NCBI GenBank assembly: GCA_039720395.1
Contig: CM077822.1
Span: 16,199,043-16,263,042 of the forward strand
Origin: Liquidambar formosana
Taxonomy: Eukaryota; Streptophyta; Magnoliopsida; Saxifragales; Altingiaceae
Length of the DNA stretch: 64,000 nucleotides
Direction: 5' to 3'
Part shown: piece by piece, positions 34,959-46,382 of the stretch
Layout: the number at the start of each line of letters is the position of its first letter
How positions within the stretch are numbered: the stretch's first letter is position 1
Notes under the pieces: generated by a model
What the model was told of the DNA's origin: nothing
Databases searched by the model: none
Seen by the model: the letters and a program-made list of their open reading frames with translations, nothing else
Translations under genes and position numbers: made by a program

Positions 34959-36327
34959 ATGGAAGACCCTAAATTCGTTAAGGATGTAAGACAGTGGCTC
35001 TTGTCGTTTGACAACCGAGCTCGAGACGACTTCAAGGAAGCTTTCGACCTTCCATGTTTATTCGACTACTGCCAGGTGAAGGTCAACTATACCTTCTTCC
35101 TTGTTGCCTCTAAATACTAGAAACCAACTCGCCACATCTTTCGCTTTAATTTCAATGAGTTATGCCCTACGCTTGAGGACTTTGGTGGAATCATAGAGTG
35201 GACTAGCTTCAACGGTCTGCTTCTTCCGCCTGTCGATAAAGTTCCTACCACAGAGGTGGCTCAGTTCTTGGGACTTTCCTAGCGAATGGTTCAAGGGTGG
35301 ACCAAGGACTTCATGGTAGACATGACTAAATTATACGAGTATTTCATCGCCCATCCAATGCCCCCTACTGGTCAAGCTCAGGTCTACTACTTGTACGCAG
35401 CATGCTTCTGTGCCCTTGCTGCCCTTTTTTTCAGGGATGAATCCTCGAGGTTGGAAACTCTGGTCGTCCATATGATCCCAGAGATTAAAGACTTCAATCC
35501 TAGCATGGTGGTTTTAGCGGACACCCTCAACGGACTAGATCGTGTGGTGAGTAGTGACAGCTTCTCCTTCGGTGGCAGCCCCCTCCTTCTATAGGTTTCT
35601 CTCTCCACGTCCACATACTCTCTTTTTTTCTTTTTTTTTTCTTTTTTTTTAGTGGCCGTACGTGCATGGACTATGCACGTACGTACATTGACCATGCACG
35701 TACGTACAATGACCATGCACGTACGTACAATGACCATGTACGTACGTACATGGGCTGTTGAAACTAGATTCATCTTCCTTTGTGATGCAGATTTGGCTGT
35801 TTGAACGTCTCAAACTGGTTGAGGATCCTGCCATGAGCATCTGGACGTATCACCCTCAGTATTATCGCCATAGGGAGATCATCAAACCCTTCCCAAACGT
35901 TGAACAAACCTGTAACTTATTAGAATCTATTCCTTGCCACAACATTCGCTGGCTCTGCCCCTGGTGGAGAGTTTCTTATGCTGTTCGGAACCTGATTCTC
36001 CCTCACAGTGTCATGCTAATTGGCCTTAGAGAGGTGTCCTTCTACTCTCCCATACGCATCCACCGTCAACAAGGGTTGTGCGAAGATCCGATCAAGTGGG
36101 GACACCTTGGTTACACATGCCCCTGGAAACCCAACATTGTAGATCGAATCGAGAATGACTGGTACAACAAAGCAGTCAATTAGGCCATCACCCCTTCTGA
36201 AGTGATTAGTCCCCCCAGGTCTTATTACAACTGGCTGTTTGCTGACATAAAGAGAGAAGAGAAAGAAAAAGAAGAACACAAAAGGAAAAGTGAAGCAGAA
36301 GATGAGACAGAGGCTAGAAAGAAGTGA
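34959..36327 (+). pseudogene. DUF7745-like gene in antisense inside the Tat element
   Basis: Two exons: 34959-35546 and 35791-36327, with GTGAGT donor, TTTGTGATGCAG acceptor and matching phase. It starts MEDPKFVKDVRQWLLSFDN. The patterns TLEDFGGIIEWTSF, EVAQFLGLS and QIWLFERLKL followed by WLCPWWRVSYAVRNLILP resemble the plant DUF7745 family, which is often found beside retroelements; the assignment is from memory and moderate. It ends in a charged KREEKEKEEHKRKSEAEDE tail (TGA 36325-36327). Three in-frame TAG codons (35118, 35280, 36181) disable it. It follows the PMD gene by 484 bp on the same strand and lies just beyond the Tat integrase. Function unknown. Confidence 0.68.
35650..35757. 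repeat. 21-bp tandem repeat of GCACGTACGT palindrome in the DUF7745 intron
   Basis: About five units of roughly 21 bp, each CATGCACGTACGTACAATGAC or a close variant, directly upstream of the splice acceptor. Related palindromic pairs occur at 27713-27775, 28470-28530, 29445-29505, 30040-30105, 30248-30305 and 34825-34865, all within the Tat element. Confidence 0.9.
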
Positions 36328-36508
36328 CCCTAATTACCCCACGTGACCCTATCAACTATTGTACCCATGCATTACTTTTAATTTCTTATGAGTTAATGAA
36401 TAAGCATAAAAAAGATGTAATGATTTCCCCCAATTAATAAAAAGCTATTATTATTAATCTTGAGCACTTTAGAAATTGTTCAGTACTTTGCCAAATTGTC
36501 AGTACTGT

Positions 36509-37914
36509 TCACACATAGTATTTGCAGAGTCTATCCATGTTAATTAGATTCACTAACTCATTCCCATCACCATCCATCAACTTGGCTACACCGCCTGGGT
36601 AAATTGTCTTAATGATGTATGGCCCAACCCAATTGGGCTTAAATTTCCCTCGAGAGTCAAACACGGGCGCCCCAAATTCCTTAAGCACCAAATCTCCTTC
36701 CTTCAAATTCCGCGGCCTGACCCTTTTATTGAAAGCCCTAGCTACTCGGCGCTGATAGCCCTACATATGGTACAATGCTTTAAGTCTCCTTTCCTCTAAT
36801 AGTGCCAGTTGCTCATATCGCTCTCTTACCCATTCCACTTCTGGAATTTGACTCTCCAATGCGATTCTGAGGGACTATACTTCTAGCTCCACGGGCAACA
36901 TAGCTTCCATCCCGTATACCAATGAATATGGTGTAGCACTTATGGAAGTTCTTATGGACATCTGGTATCCCCACAATGCATAAGGAAGTTTCTCTACCCA
37001 ATCCTTATAGGTCACTGCCGTTTTACTGAGAATGGTTTTGACATTCTTGTTGGCAGCCTCTACAGCTCCATTGGTCTGTGGCCTGTAGGGCGAGGATTTG
37101 TGATGCCGGATATTGAATTTTGTGAACAACTTCTTGACTTCATCTTCAAAGTGTGTTCCGTTATCTGAAATAACCTCATGAGATACTCCATAACGGTAGA
37201 TTATGTTGGTTTCAATGAACTTAGCCACATGCTTTGATTTCAACTCCACATATGCCGCCTCTTCTACCCACTTGGTGAAATAGTCAATTGCTACCATAAT
37301 ATACTTGTACCCACCAGTTGCAGACGGCTTGATTTCCCCAATGATGTCTATTCCCCATACTGAAAATGGTCATGGAAACGATAATTGATGCAACTCCACT
37401 GGTGGCATGTAGTTTGCACCGACATACACTTGGCATTGATAGCACTTCCTGACGTATCGTACGCAGTCAATTTCCATAGTTGTCCAGTAATAACCCAACC
37501 TGAGCAGCTTCTTAACCAACATTTTCCCATTCATGTGCAACCCGCATAAAGGGGTAGCCCCTGTTGATGACCTTACTGATGTTCTGTAACCCCATAAAGC
37601 CAACGGTAACTTCTCATGCCAGTCAGTGTACGTGTATGTAGTCTTTTGTAGTATCTTCTTGATATTCTTGTTAGCTGCTTCCACTGTTCCATTAGGCTGA
37701 GGACGGTATGGTGACAACAAATGGTGAACTATGCTGTACCCTTGCAAGAGCTCATGGGTTTCTTTCTGGAAGTGCTGGCCATTGTCTAAGATAACTTCAT
37801 GCGGTACCCTATATCGAAAGATGATGTTGTGCTGTATGAACTGCGCTACCTTCTTGGCATTCAAGGTCTTAAAAGATGCTACCTCCACCTATTTAGTGAA
37901 ATAATCTATGGCAA
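36509..37914 (-). pseudogene. Tat integrase: end of core A, then a second zinc finger, core B and C-terminal domain
   Basis: On the minus strand from 37914 the integrase resumes after the Athila insertion with AIDYFTK, a TAG, then VEVASFKTLNAKKV, ILDNGQHF (second catalytic Asp) and PNGTVEAANK (Glu). At GATP the sequence jumps into a second module: HMNGKMLVKKLLRLGYYW with CYQC (partial HHCC finger), WGIDIIGEIK, VAIDYFTKWVEEAAY, ISDNGTHF and TNGAVEAANKN. It continues to the C-terminal WVGPYIIKTIYPGGVAKL and stops at about 36509. There are thus two catalytic cores, roughly half identical to each other, in tandem. Frameshifts and stops between segments make it non-functional. Confidence 0.88.
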
Positions 37915-37915
37915 C

Positions 37916-39289
37916 TGATAAGCACAAAATATTCATTGAAATTACTCCCTAATTTATATTTTCTAGTTATTTTATTATATTTAATTTTGTGTGTTTAAAG
38001 TGTTCTTGATTTATTGCAGGGCTGTAGAGTTTCTATCAGAAAAGATGACAATCAGGACTACTTAAGCTAATAAATACAACTTGAAATGGGTTTCTCACCT
38101 ACCTAAAATTTCATGGAGCTGCAACAAGAGTTGGGTCAACAATTTTGAAGATTTGAGCAGCTGAAATTCAAAGTTAGGTAAAGAAATTCATGATCCCAAA
38201 ATCAGCAGCAAATCTGGACAGATTGACCAAGTTTTGGTAATCTGGCCATAACTTGTGATTCCCATATCCGATTTGGGTGAAATTTGTGGCTCTGGAAAGA
38301 GGACTTAAAGAGCTACAATTGTTTAGTTTATGGCATTTCCTGATTCAAACGTCTTCCAAGTCAAAAATGAGCTGGAAGTAGACTTATTTGCAAAAATCTG
38401 AATCTGGCAGCATTTGTCAAAGTGAGAACATGGGCAACCAAGAATTCAAAGAAAGTGGGCATTGCTTTTGACTTGTTGGATCAGCTGGATCCTTCCCCCA
38501 TCTCCTATAAATACCAAGGGAATTCACATAACATAGGGGAGGAGAGGAGAGAAAAAGAGGAGGAGGTACAAAGGTGGCAAAGGGGAAAGACTAGTTCTTG
38601 GTTATCTACATGGCCAACTAATCTTTGTCTTAGGGGGGAGATGAAGCCCTAATCAAGTATGGTGTATTTTATTGTATTGTGTTATTGATTTGATTATTTG
38701 TGTATGAGGATTGCATAACTAGGAGGATTGTATTATTGATACAATTGGTTTTAATGTTTTTATCTCAAATTGTGTTTAATTTCTGTGATTTTAAATACAA
38801 TGGTTATGCAATGGTTTTCACTGTACATATATTTGGAGATTAAGATGATTCATGTTTAGACAAGATGAGTCGTGCTCACAAATTAATTTAGAGTAGAGTA
38901 GGTGAGACGGTTCATGCTATATCTTTGATGAGTTATGCCTAATTTACAAATATATGAATCTTTCTTGATGATGTCATTGGGCTTGTAGCTACAATGAGTC
39001 TTGCTCATACCAAATTATAATTTCTTGAAACACGTTACAATAAGTGCATTTTTATACAAGATTAGTGGTGGATTCGAGACCCTAAGTATTTCCTTTCTTG
39101 AAGAAAATATAAATTTATTTTGCTTGCATCCCATAGAGTTCAAAACTACAAAAATCATCTTTGTGAATTATTTTAGTATTCAGTTTTCAAAATTAAAATA
39201 ATCCCAGTACAGTCCCTGTGGTACGACACCCGTACTACCACTATATACAAATTCTTGCATCCTACGGGTAATTGATTTTGACACGATCA
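37916..39289 (+). repeat. 5' LTR of the Athila element
   Basis: TGATAAGCAC...ACACGATCA. It contains a TATAAATA box at 38516-38523, the likely promoter. Direct repeat of 48535-49908. Short ORFs inside are identical in both copies and have no recognisable product. Confidence 0.96.
38516..38523 (+). promoter_or_regulatory. TATA box of the Athila LTR
   Basis: TATAAATA within CTCCTATAAATACC, repeated at 49135-49142 in the 3' LTR. Probable start of the genomic transcript shortly downstream. Confidence 0.6.
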
Positions 39290-39295
39290 AATTTT

Positions 39296-39313
39296 TGGCG
39301 CCGTTGCCGGGGA
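39296..39313 (+). promoter_or_regulatory. primer binding site, tRNA-Asp
   Basis: TGGCGCCGTTGCCGGGGA, six bases after the LTR end, is complementary to the 3' end of plant tRNA-Asp. This primer is typical of the Athila branch. Confidence 0.92.
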
Positions 39314-39471
39314 CTGTCAGTGCGATTGCGTTAATTAGAGAATTGATATTCTACTATAATTCTTAGTTTAGAATTTTTTTTGTTTTTACTAATTTTTTTT
39401 TTCTCATGTGCAGGTAATTGGTAGACTACATAGACAAGCAGACATTAAGCTAAAAAAATAAAAATAAAAAT

Positions 39472-39509
<38 letters not shown>

Positions 39510-39518
39510 GCTATTCAA

Positions 39519-39890
39519 GGACGGTTGTACCGCCTGCCTAATTTGACAACTAACATAACTTGACTAACTATTCAAGGACGGTTGTACCGCCTGCTTTATT
39601 TTTTTTTTTTTTCATTTCAGTACTATTATTATTATTGTTATTATCATTATTATGGCTGGTTTTACCGCCTACTGATATATATATATATATATACATCTTT
39701 TCTTTTCAAGGACGGTTGTACCGCCTGCTTTATTTATTTATTTATTTTTCATTTCAGTGTTATTATTATTATTGTTGTTATTATTATTATTATGGCCGGT
39801 TTTACCGCCTACTGATATATATATATAGATATATATACATCTTTTCTCTCTGTTCTTTTCTTTTCTTTTCAAGGACGGTTGTACCGCCTG
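39519..39890 (+). repeat. leader hairpin repeats (GGACGGTTGTACCGCC family)
   Basis: Six copies of a 16-nt motif with self-complementary CGGT/ACCG arms start at 39519, 39576, 39654, 39710, 39794 and 39873. Four are GGACGGTTGTACCGCC and two are GGCNGGTTTTACCGCC. A segment of about 134 bp (39576-39709) is duplicated as 39710-39843, including TTATTATTATT and TATATATA runs. All lie in the untranslated leader between primer site and gag. They may act as an RNA structure (packaging, dimerisation or translation); this is inferred. Confidence 0.85.
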
Positions 39891-40039
39891 TTTTACTTTA
39901 TTTATTTCATTTTATCTTTGAAATATATTACCTTGTTGTAATTATTCTTGTTTTCTTGCAGCTGCACACAAAAAAAAAAAAAAAAAATGAAATAATAAAA
40001 AAAAATTTAAAAAAAAAAAAAAGAGTTTTGAGGTGTTGT

Positions 40040-43000
40040 ATGCATGGACGTCGTTCTTTGTTTCCTGATTTAGTACCTTTTGATTCTGAGATAGAATACA
40101 CCCTTAGAACTATTAGACTGTCTTCACAATCTAATAAGACTATTGGTACACCTAAAATCATGAATCCAGAAAACCAAGACCTGTCCAAGCCATTGAGAGA
40201 GTACTTCACCCCCTCCACATACACATCACCTTCCTGCATTCGGCTACCCACTGTAGCTGCTGCTCAATATGAGATTAGGTCCAGTGTGATCCAAATGCTT
40301 CCATCTTTCTACGGATTGAGAAATGAAAACCCTTATAAGCATCTTGATGAATTCCTCGAAATCTGTTCTACGGTCAAATTGTCAAATTTTTCTGATGATG
40401 CTCTCAGATTAAGGCTGTTTCCATTCTCACTTAAGGATGATGCCAAAAACTGGCTTAACTCCTTAGAAGGTAACACAATTACCACGTGGGAACAAATGCA
40501 ACAAGAATTCTTAAAGAAGTATTTTCCCATAGGCAAGACCAACCAAATTCGGCGAGCTATCACGAGTTTCTCACAACTCGATGGTGAGCAATTTCATGAG
40601 ACTTGGGAGAGATTCAAAGACCTCATTCGTAAATGTCCTCACCATGCAGTGCCCAAGTGGCAACTGGTTCAATGCTTTTATGATGGTTTATTCACAAATC
40701 ACCGTCAAATGGTGGATGCCTCTTGTGGTGGGACTTTCATGATGAAAGTGAAAATGAGGCTTGGGAATTGTTTGAGAACCTTAGTGAGAATTCTTTTCAA
40801 CATGTTGCAGCCTCTAGGAGTGAAAAACCAACATCTTCTAGTTCTCAAAAGAGAGGAGGTATCTATGAAGTAGGGCACTCCATAGATATCTATGGGAAAG
40901 TGGATGCTTTGTCTAAAAAGCTTGATCAATTGTTGTCCATAGGACAAATCCCTGCAACATCTTCTCAGCCTTCCACCTTACAAGAAGAATGTGCTTTATG
41001 TTCTAGCCATGCTCACTTCATAAGTGAATGCCCAATGGCTTCCCAATTCCCTGAGTTTGTCCAAGAACAAGTCAATGCTGCTCAAGGATTCTCTAGACCG
41101 GGTAATGATCCTTTCTCTAATACATATAACCCAGGATGGAGAAACCACCCCAATTTTTCTTGGAAACAAACTCCAGGGAATTCATTTGCCCAATCTCAAA
41201 GGACAAATTTGCCTCATACTCTCAACCCTTCTGGTTATCAACCTTTTCGACCACAGCAGCCATTCCCACACTCTAATCTTCCACCTCCAAGAAATCCATC
41301 TTTTGAGGAGAGAGTATTGCAAGGCCTTCAAGGACTTGAAGCCAACACACAAATGCTGCATTCCCATACTCAGTCAATAGCCAAGCTTGAAGCCCAAATC
41401 GGGCAACTAGCAAATGCTCTTAGTAGACGAGAGGAGGGAAAACTTCCAAGCCAACCAGTGAACAATCCTAAGGGTCAATATTCCATAGAAAATTCACAGG
41501 CTGATGCTACTTACCAAGAGCAAGCAAAGGCAATCATGACCTTAAGGGATGGGCGAGTGATTGATACTAGACCTGGAGTGGATGAGGAAAAGAATGGCCA
41601 GTCAGTTAGCAAGTCCAAGGATTCAGGGATTGAAAAAATAAATGAATCAAAGAAGGATCCTCCTCCATCTCTTTCCACATCACCAAATCCTATGGCAACA
41701 CCATATTTGCCAAAAGCTCCTTTTCCCACTTGCCTTGATGCACCTTCTCCTTTTGGAAAAAAAGGAACATCTATGGAAGATATGATGGAAATGTTCAAAC
41801 AAGTGAAAATCAATCTTCCCCTTCTTGATGCCATCAAACAAATCCCATCCTATGCCAAATTTCTCAAAGACCTTTGCACTCAAAAGCGCAAGACTCGGGC
41901 ACAAGTGTCCAAAAAGGTGTTTCTAACCGAGCAAGTGAGTTCCATTTTGCAAAATAGCACTCCTCCCAAGTTTAAGGATCCAGGTGCTCCTACCATCTCA
42001 TGTGTGATAGGAAATCATTCCATAGACAGGGCACTCTTGGACTTAGGGGCAAGTGTTAATCTCCTTCCTTATTCGGTATATGAGCAATTTGGGCTAGGTG
42101 AGTTGAAACCAACATCAGTTACTTTGCAATTAGCTGATAGATCTGTCAAGGTGCCACGTGGAATAATTGAGGATGTTCTTGTTAAGGTAGATAGGTTCTA
42201 CTTCCCTGTAGACTTTCTTATTCTTGATATGGAACCTGTATGCAATCCAAGAAAACAAATTCCCGTCATCTTAGGTCGCCCTTTCTTAGCTACAGCTAAT
42301 GCTTGCATCAATTGTAGGTCTGGAGTGATGGATTTGTCCTTTGGTAACATGAAAGCAAGGCTAAATGTGTTTAATGCTGCTCAACAACCTTCCAAGGAGG
42401 ATGATTGTTTTGCAGTAGATGTCATCGATGGTTTAGTTAAAGAAGCCTTACCCTACATTTTAACCGAGGATCCATTGGAAGCATGTCTAGCTCATTTTGG
42501 CTATGATGAGTTTGATATTGAAAAATCTATTGAGGAAGTGAATGCTATGCTTGAACTACCACCCCTCCAGGATCATGCACCTTGGAAATCCAAATTTGAG
42601 TCTTTGCCTCCATTGTCTAGTGAACCTACCCTTCCTTCCACTGAAGTGCCTCCCAAACTTGAGTTGAAGCCACTCCCCGATACACTTAAGTATGCATTCT
42701 TAGGACCTAATGACACCCTTCCAGTCATTATAGCATCTAACTTGACTACTGAACAGGAAAGTCAACTTATGAGCATGCTTAAAGAACATATGGGTGCTAT
42801 AGGATGGTCTGTGGCTGATTTAAAAGGGATCGACCCTTCCATTTGCATGCACCGCATTCATCTCGAGGAGAATGCCAAGCCAATTCGTGAAATGCAAAGG
42901 AAGTTAAATCCTAACATGAAGGAGGTTGTAAAAAAAGAAGTTGTGAAGTTATTAGATGCAGGTATCATATACCCCATCTCAGACAGTAAATGGGTTAGTC

Positions 43001-45573
43001 CTACTCAAGTGGTGCCTAAGAAGTCGGGAATTACTGTTGTCAAAAATGAACATGGTGAACTAGTTCCAACACGTACAACAACAGGTTGGCGTGTTTGCAT
43101 TGATTATCGGAAGCTTAATCTGGTAACTAGAAAAGACCATTTCCCTCTACCCTACATCGATCAAATCTTAGAGAGGTTAGCAGGCCAAAGCTTCTACTGC
43201 TTTCTAGATGGTTACTCTGGATATAACCAAGTACCTGTTTTCCCCGATGACCAAGAAAAGACAACTTTCACTTGTCCATTTGGTACATTTGCATATAGGC
43301 GTATGCCTTTTGGCTTATGCAATGCACCTGCTACCTTTCAGCGGTGTATGTTGTCTATTTTCTCTGACATGGTGGAAAAATTTCTTGAAGTTTTCATGGA
43401 TGATTTCTCAGTATTTGGGATCACTTTTGATGATTGTCTCCAAAATCTTTCTAATGTTCTTAAACGTTGCATAGAGACAAATCTTGTTCTGAGTTGGGAA
43501 AAGAGTCATTTTATGGTTCAAAAAGGAATTGTTTTGGGACATATTGTGTCTTCTAGGGGGATAGAAGTAGATAAAGCCAAGGTTGATCTCATCTCTAGCC
43601 TTCCTCCCCCAGCATCTGTTAGGCAAGTGCGATCTTTTCTTGGTCATGCAGGATTCTATCGTCGATTCATCAAAGACTTTAGCAAAATCTCTCGACCCTT
43701 GTGCAATCTTCTTGTCAAGGATGTACCATTTATCTTTGATAATGCCTGCTTGGAAGCCTTTGAGAAACTTCGCTCATTATTGTCCACTGCTCCCATCATT
43801 CAACCACCCAACTGGTCACTCCCATTTGAGATTATGTGTGATGCATCCGACTATGCAGTTGGTGCAGTCTTGGGGCAACGGGTGAATAAAAAACCCCATG
43901 TCTTATACTACGCTAGTAAAACTCTTTCTGAAGCTCAATTGAATTATACCACAACAGAAAAAGAATTACTAGCTGTAGTATTTGCCCTTGATAAATTTCG
44001 ATCCTATCTCTTAGGATCCAAGGTTGTAGTGTTCTCTGATCATGCCGCTTTACGGTATTTACTGTCCAAAAAAGACACTAAACCTCGCCTCATTAGATGG
44101 ATCTTGTTGCTACAAGAGTTTAATTTGGAGATTCGGGATAAAAAGGGGTCAGAAAATGTGGTTGCAGATCATTTGTCTCGGATTCTAGTTGAACATTCTG
44201 GTACCAACTTACCAATACCAGATTCTTTCCCCGATGAGCAATTATTTGAGGTTTCTCATGTTAAATTACCATGGTTTGCTCATATTGTGAATTATCTTGC
44301 AGTTGGTCAAATCCCACCTCATTGGTCTAAGCAAGACAAAGATCGATTTTTTTCCCAAGTTAAGTTTTACCTGTGGGAGGATCCAGAGCTGTTCAAATAT
44401 TGCCCAGATCAAGTGATTCGAAAATGTGTCCCAGAAAATGAAACCAATAGTATCCTCACCTTTTGTCATTCCCTCGCCTGTGGAGGGCATTTCAGTGGGA
44501 AGAAGACTGCTGCTAAAGTCTTGCAAAGTGGGTTTTATTGGCCTACTTTATTCAAAGATGCCCATGCATTTTGTCATGCCTGTGAACGATGTCAACAAAT
44601 GGGGTCCATTTCCCGACGTGACATGATGCCTCTGAATCCCATCCTGGTGGTAGAAATCTTTGATGTGTGGGGTATTGATTTCATGGGTCCATTTCCATCT
44701 TCATTTGGCTTTGAGTACATTTTGGTTGGGGTAGATTATGTGTCAAAATGGGTGGAAGCGATTGCCACAAAAACAAATGACCACAAGGTTGTGGTCAAAT
44801 TCCTTCAAGACAATATCTTTTGTCGTTTTGGCTTTCCGCGTGCTATAATTAGTGATGGGGGTAAACACTTTAACAATCGGCCTTTTGAGGCTTTGGTTCG
44901 CAAGTACTCCATTACCCATAAAGTTGCCACCCCATATCATCCCCAAACTAGTGGACAAGTCGAAGTTTCTAACAGGGAAATCAAAAACATCCTTCAGAAA
45001 ACAGTTAGACCTGATAGAAAAGACTGGTCCTTACGCTTGAATGATGCCTTGTGGGCGTATCGTACTGCCTATAAAACTCCTATAGGTATGTCCCCGTACC
45101 GTTTAGTGTTTGGTAAAGCTTGTCATTTACCAGTTGAGCTAGAACACAGGGCACTTTGGGCTATAAAGAAGTTTAACTTTGATTTAGCTGATGCGGGTTC
45201 ACATCGAAAACTTCAAATCAGTGAATTGGAAGAGATACGCAATGATGCGTATGAGAATGCTAAGATTTACAAGAATAGGACTAAAGCTTTTCATGATAAA
45301 AACATCAATAGAAAGTCCTTTGAACCCAATCAAAAGGTGTGGCTTTTCAACTCTAAGTTACGCTTCTTTCCTGGTAAGTTGAGATCTAGATGGGACGGGC
45401 CTTTTGTTGTTAACCAGGTTTTTCCCCATGGTGCTGTTGAAATTTTAAATCCACATGATGGTTCTATGTTTAAGGTCAATGGCCAAAGACTAAAACCATA
45501 TGTGGAAGGAGACATAGATAAAGAGCTCATTGAATCCATAAATTTGGTGGATCCTGAATATGTTACTGTTTAA
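40040..45573 (+). CDS. Athila gag-pol polyprotein (one apparent frame break)
   Basis: Gag starts at the ATG at 40040 ([15 protein letters not shown]) and has the [19 protein letters not shown] capsid block. Near 40745 the frame moves by minus one (ATG ATG AAA then AGT GAA); from there one frame is open to TAA 45571-45573. Pol order: zinc knuckle CALC, H, C (about 40990), protease [12 protein letters not shown] (about 42033), RT with [11 protein letters not shown] and FMDDFSVFG (about 43395), RNase [14 protein letters not shown] (about 43840), integrase finger ([15 protein letters not shown], about 44466-44592), catalytic WGIDFMG, SDGGKHF and [11 protein letters not shown]-terminal domain to about 45530. 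Apart from the frame break no stop interrupts it. The break may be a one-base deletion or a recoding site. Confidence 0.94.
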
Positions 45574-45884
45574 ATTCACTAATAGCCTTGGAATCTGGCT
45601 TTAAAAGACCATTTATTTATTTATTTTGTCTAACCTATTTTCTTTGTGTGTTTTATTTTTATTTGATTGATGAGTTTATTTTTCACAGCTAATCAATTTT
45701 GCAGGCTTGTTTGTTTTCTATTAAAGGTACTCTCCACGATTTCTATTACTTTGTTTTTCATTGTTTACATTGAGGACAATGTAAATTTTAAGTTGGGGGG
45801 AGGGAATTTTGGTATTGTAATAAATAAATAAAAAAAAATTTAAAAAAAGTTAAAAAAAAAAAAAAAAAAAAAATAGGACTTTTC

Positions 45885-45892
45885 TATAAATA
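45885..45892 (+). promoter_or_regulatory. TATA-like box before the small membrane ORF
   Basis: TATAAATA 36 bp before the ATG at 45929, downstream of pol. It could drive a separate short transcript; in A/T-rich DNA it may also be chance. Confidence 0.35.
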
Positions 45893-45928
45893 TCATGGCT
45901 ATTCCTCCCCAAAACCCTCATCTCTGCA

Positions 45929-46111
45929 ATGATGAATAGGTTTTTCACTTTCATGCTCCCATGGTACCTAGTTGTCATTCCACTCATCTTCTGGATATTG
46001 GACTATTGTGTACATGAGGAGATTCCAATTATGCCAGTGGTCCCATTTCTGGTCTTTCTTGAAATTTTGCCATGTTATTTGTTGCTAGTGTACGTTTTGT
46101 ATTTTCGATAA
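45929..46111 (+). CDS. small two-helix membrane ORF at the env-like position
   Basis: A 60-codon ORF starting MMNRFFTFMLPWYLVVIPL and ending LLLVYVLYFR. It has two strongly hydrophobic stretches (about residues 6-26 and 38-58) separated by a short polar loop, CVHEEIPIM. It lies 355 bp after pol, where some Athila elements carry an envelope-like gene, but it is far shorter and shows no other env-like feature. It may be an eroded remnant, a real small protein or chance. Nothing confirms expression. Confidence 0.35.
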   Translation: MMNRFFTFMLPWYLVVIPLIFWILDYCVHEEIPIMPVVPFLVFLEILPCYLLLVYVLYFR

Positions 46112-46382
46112 TTATTATTTTTATTTTATTTTGATTCATCTGTTTAGAAGTTGTGCTAAGTATTCCAGTGTGTTATTTATTTATGAATAGTATTTTGTTG
46201 TGTTCATTCCTGTGCTATTTTATCTGTTTGTTCTTTGAGTTTAGCAAATAAAACCATCTTCATTCTAGTAGCAGCAAAAAAAAAAAAAAAAAAAAACAAA
46301 ACAAAAAAAACAAAAAAAACAAAAAAACAAAAAAACAAAAAAAAAAACAAAAAAAAAAAAAAAAAAACAAAAAAAGTGAGAG

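Noticed and set aside
28905..35757. Regular repeats as a CRISPR-like array
   Set aside because: Eukaryotic retroelement context; repeats are contiguous or irregularly spaced with no unique equal-length spacers and no associated genes.
35649..35840. Minus-strand ORF with repeated CTYVHG units looking like a repeat protein
   Set aside because: It is the translation of the 21-bp palindrome array inside an intron; the repeat is open in several frames and has no coding signature.
38422..39201. Short ORFs in the Athila LTR, repeated in the other LTR
   Set aside because: They are identical only because the LTRs are identical; no domain and no start context.
39560..40039. N-terminal extension of the gag frame (about 160 residues rich in Y, F, L and I)
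   Set aside because: It translates the T-rich leader with the hairpin repeats and A/T runs; gag homology starts after the ATG at 40040.
46265..46380. Phe-rich ORF on the minus strand
   Set aside because: It is the translation of an A-rich low-complexity tract downstream of the antisense ORF.
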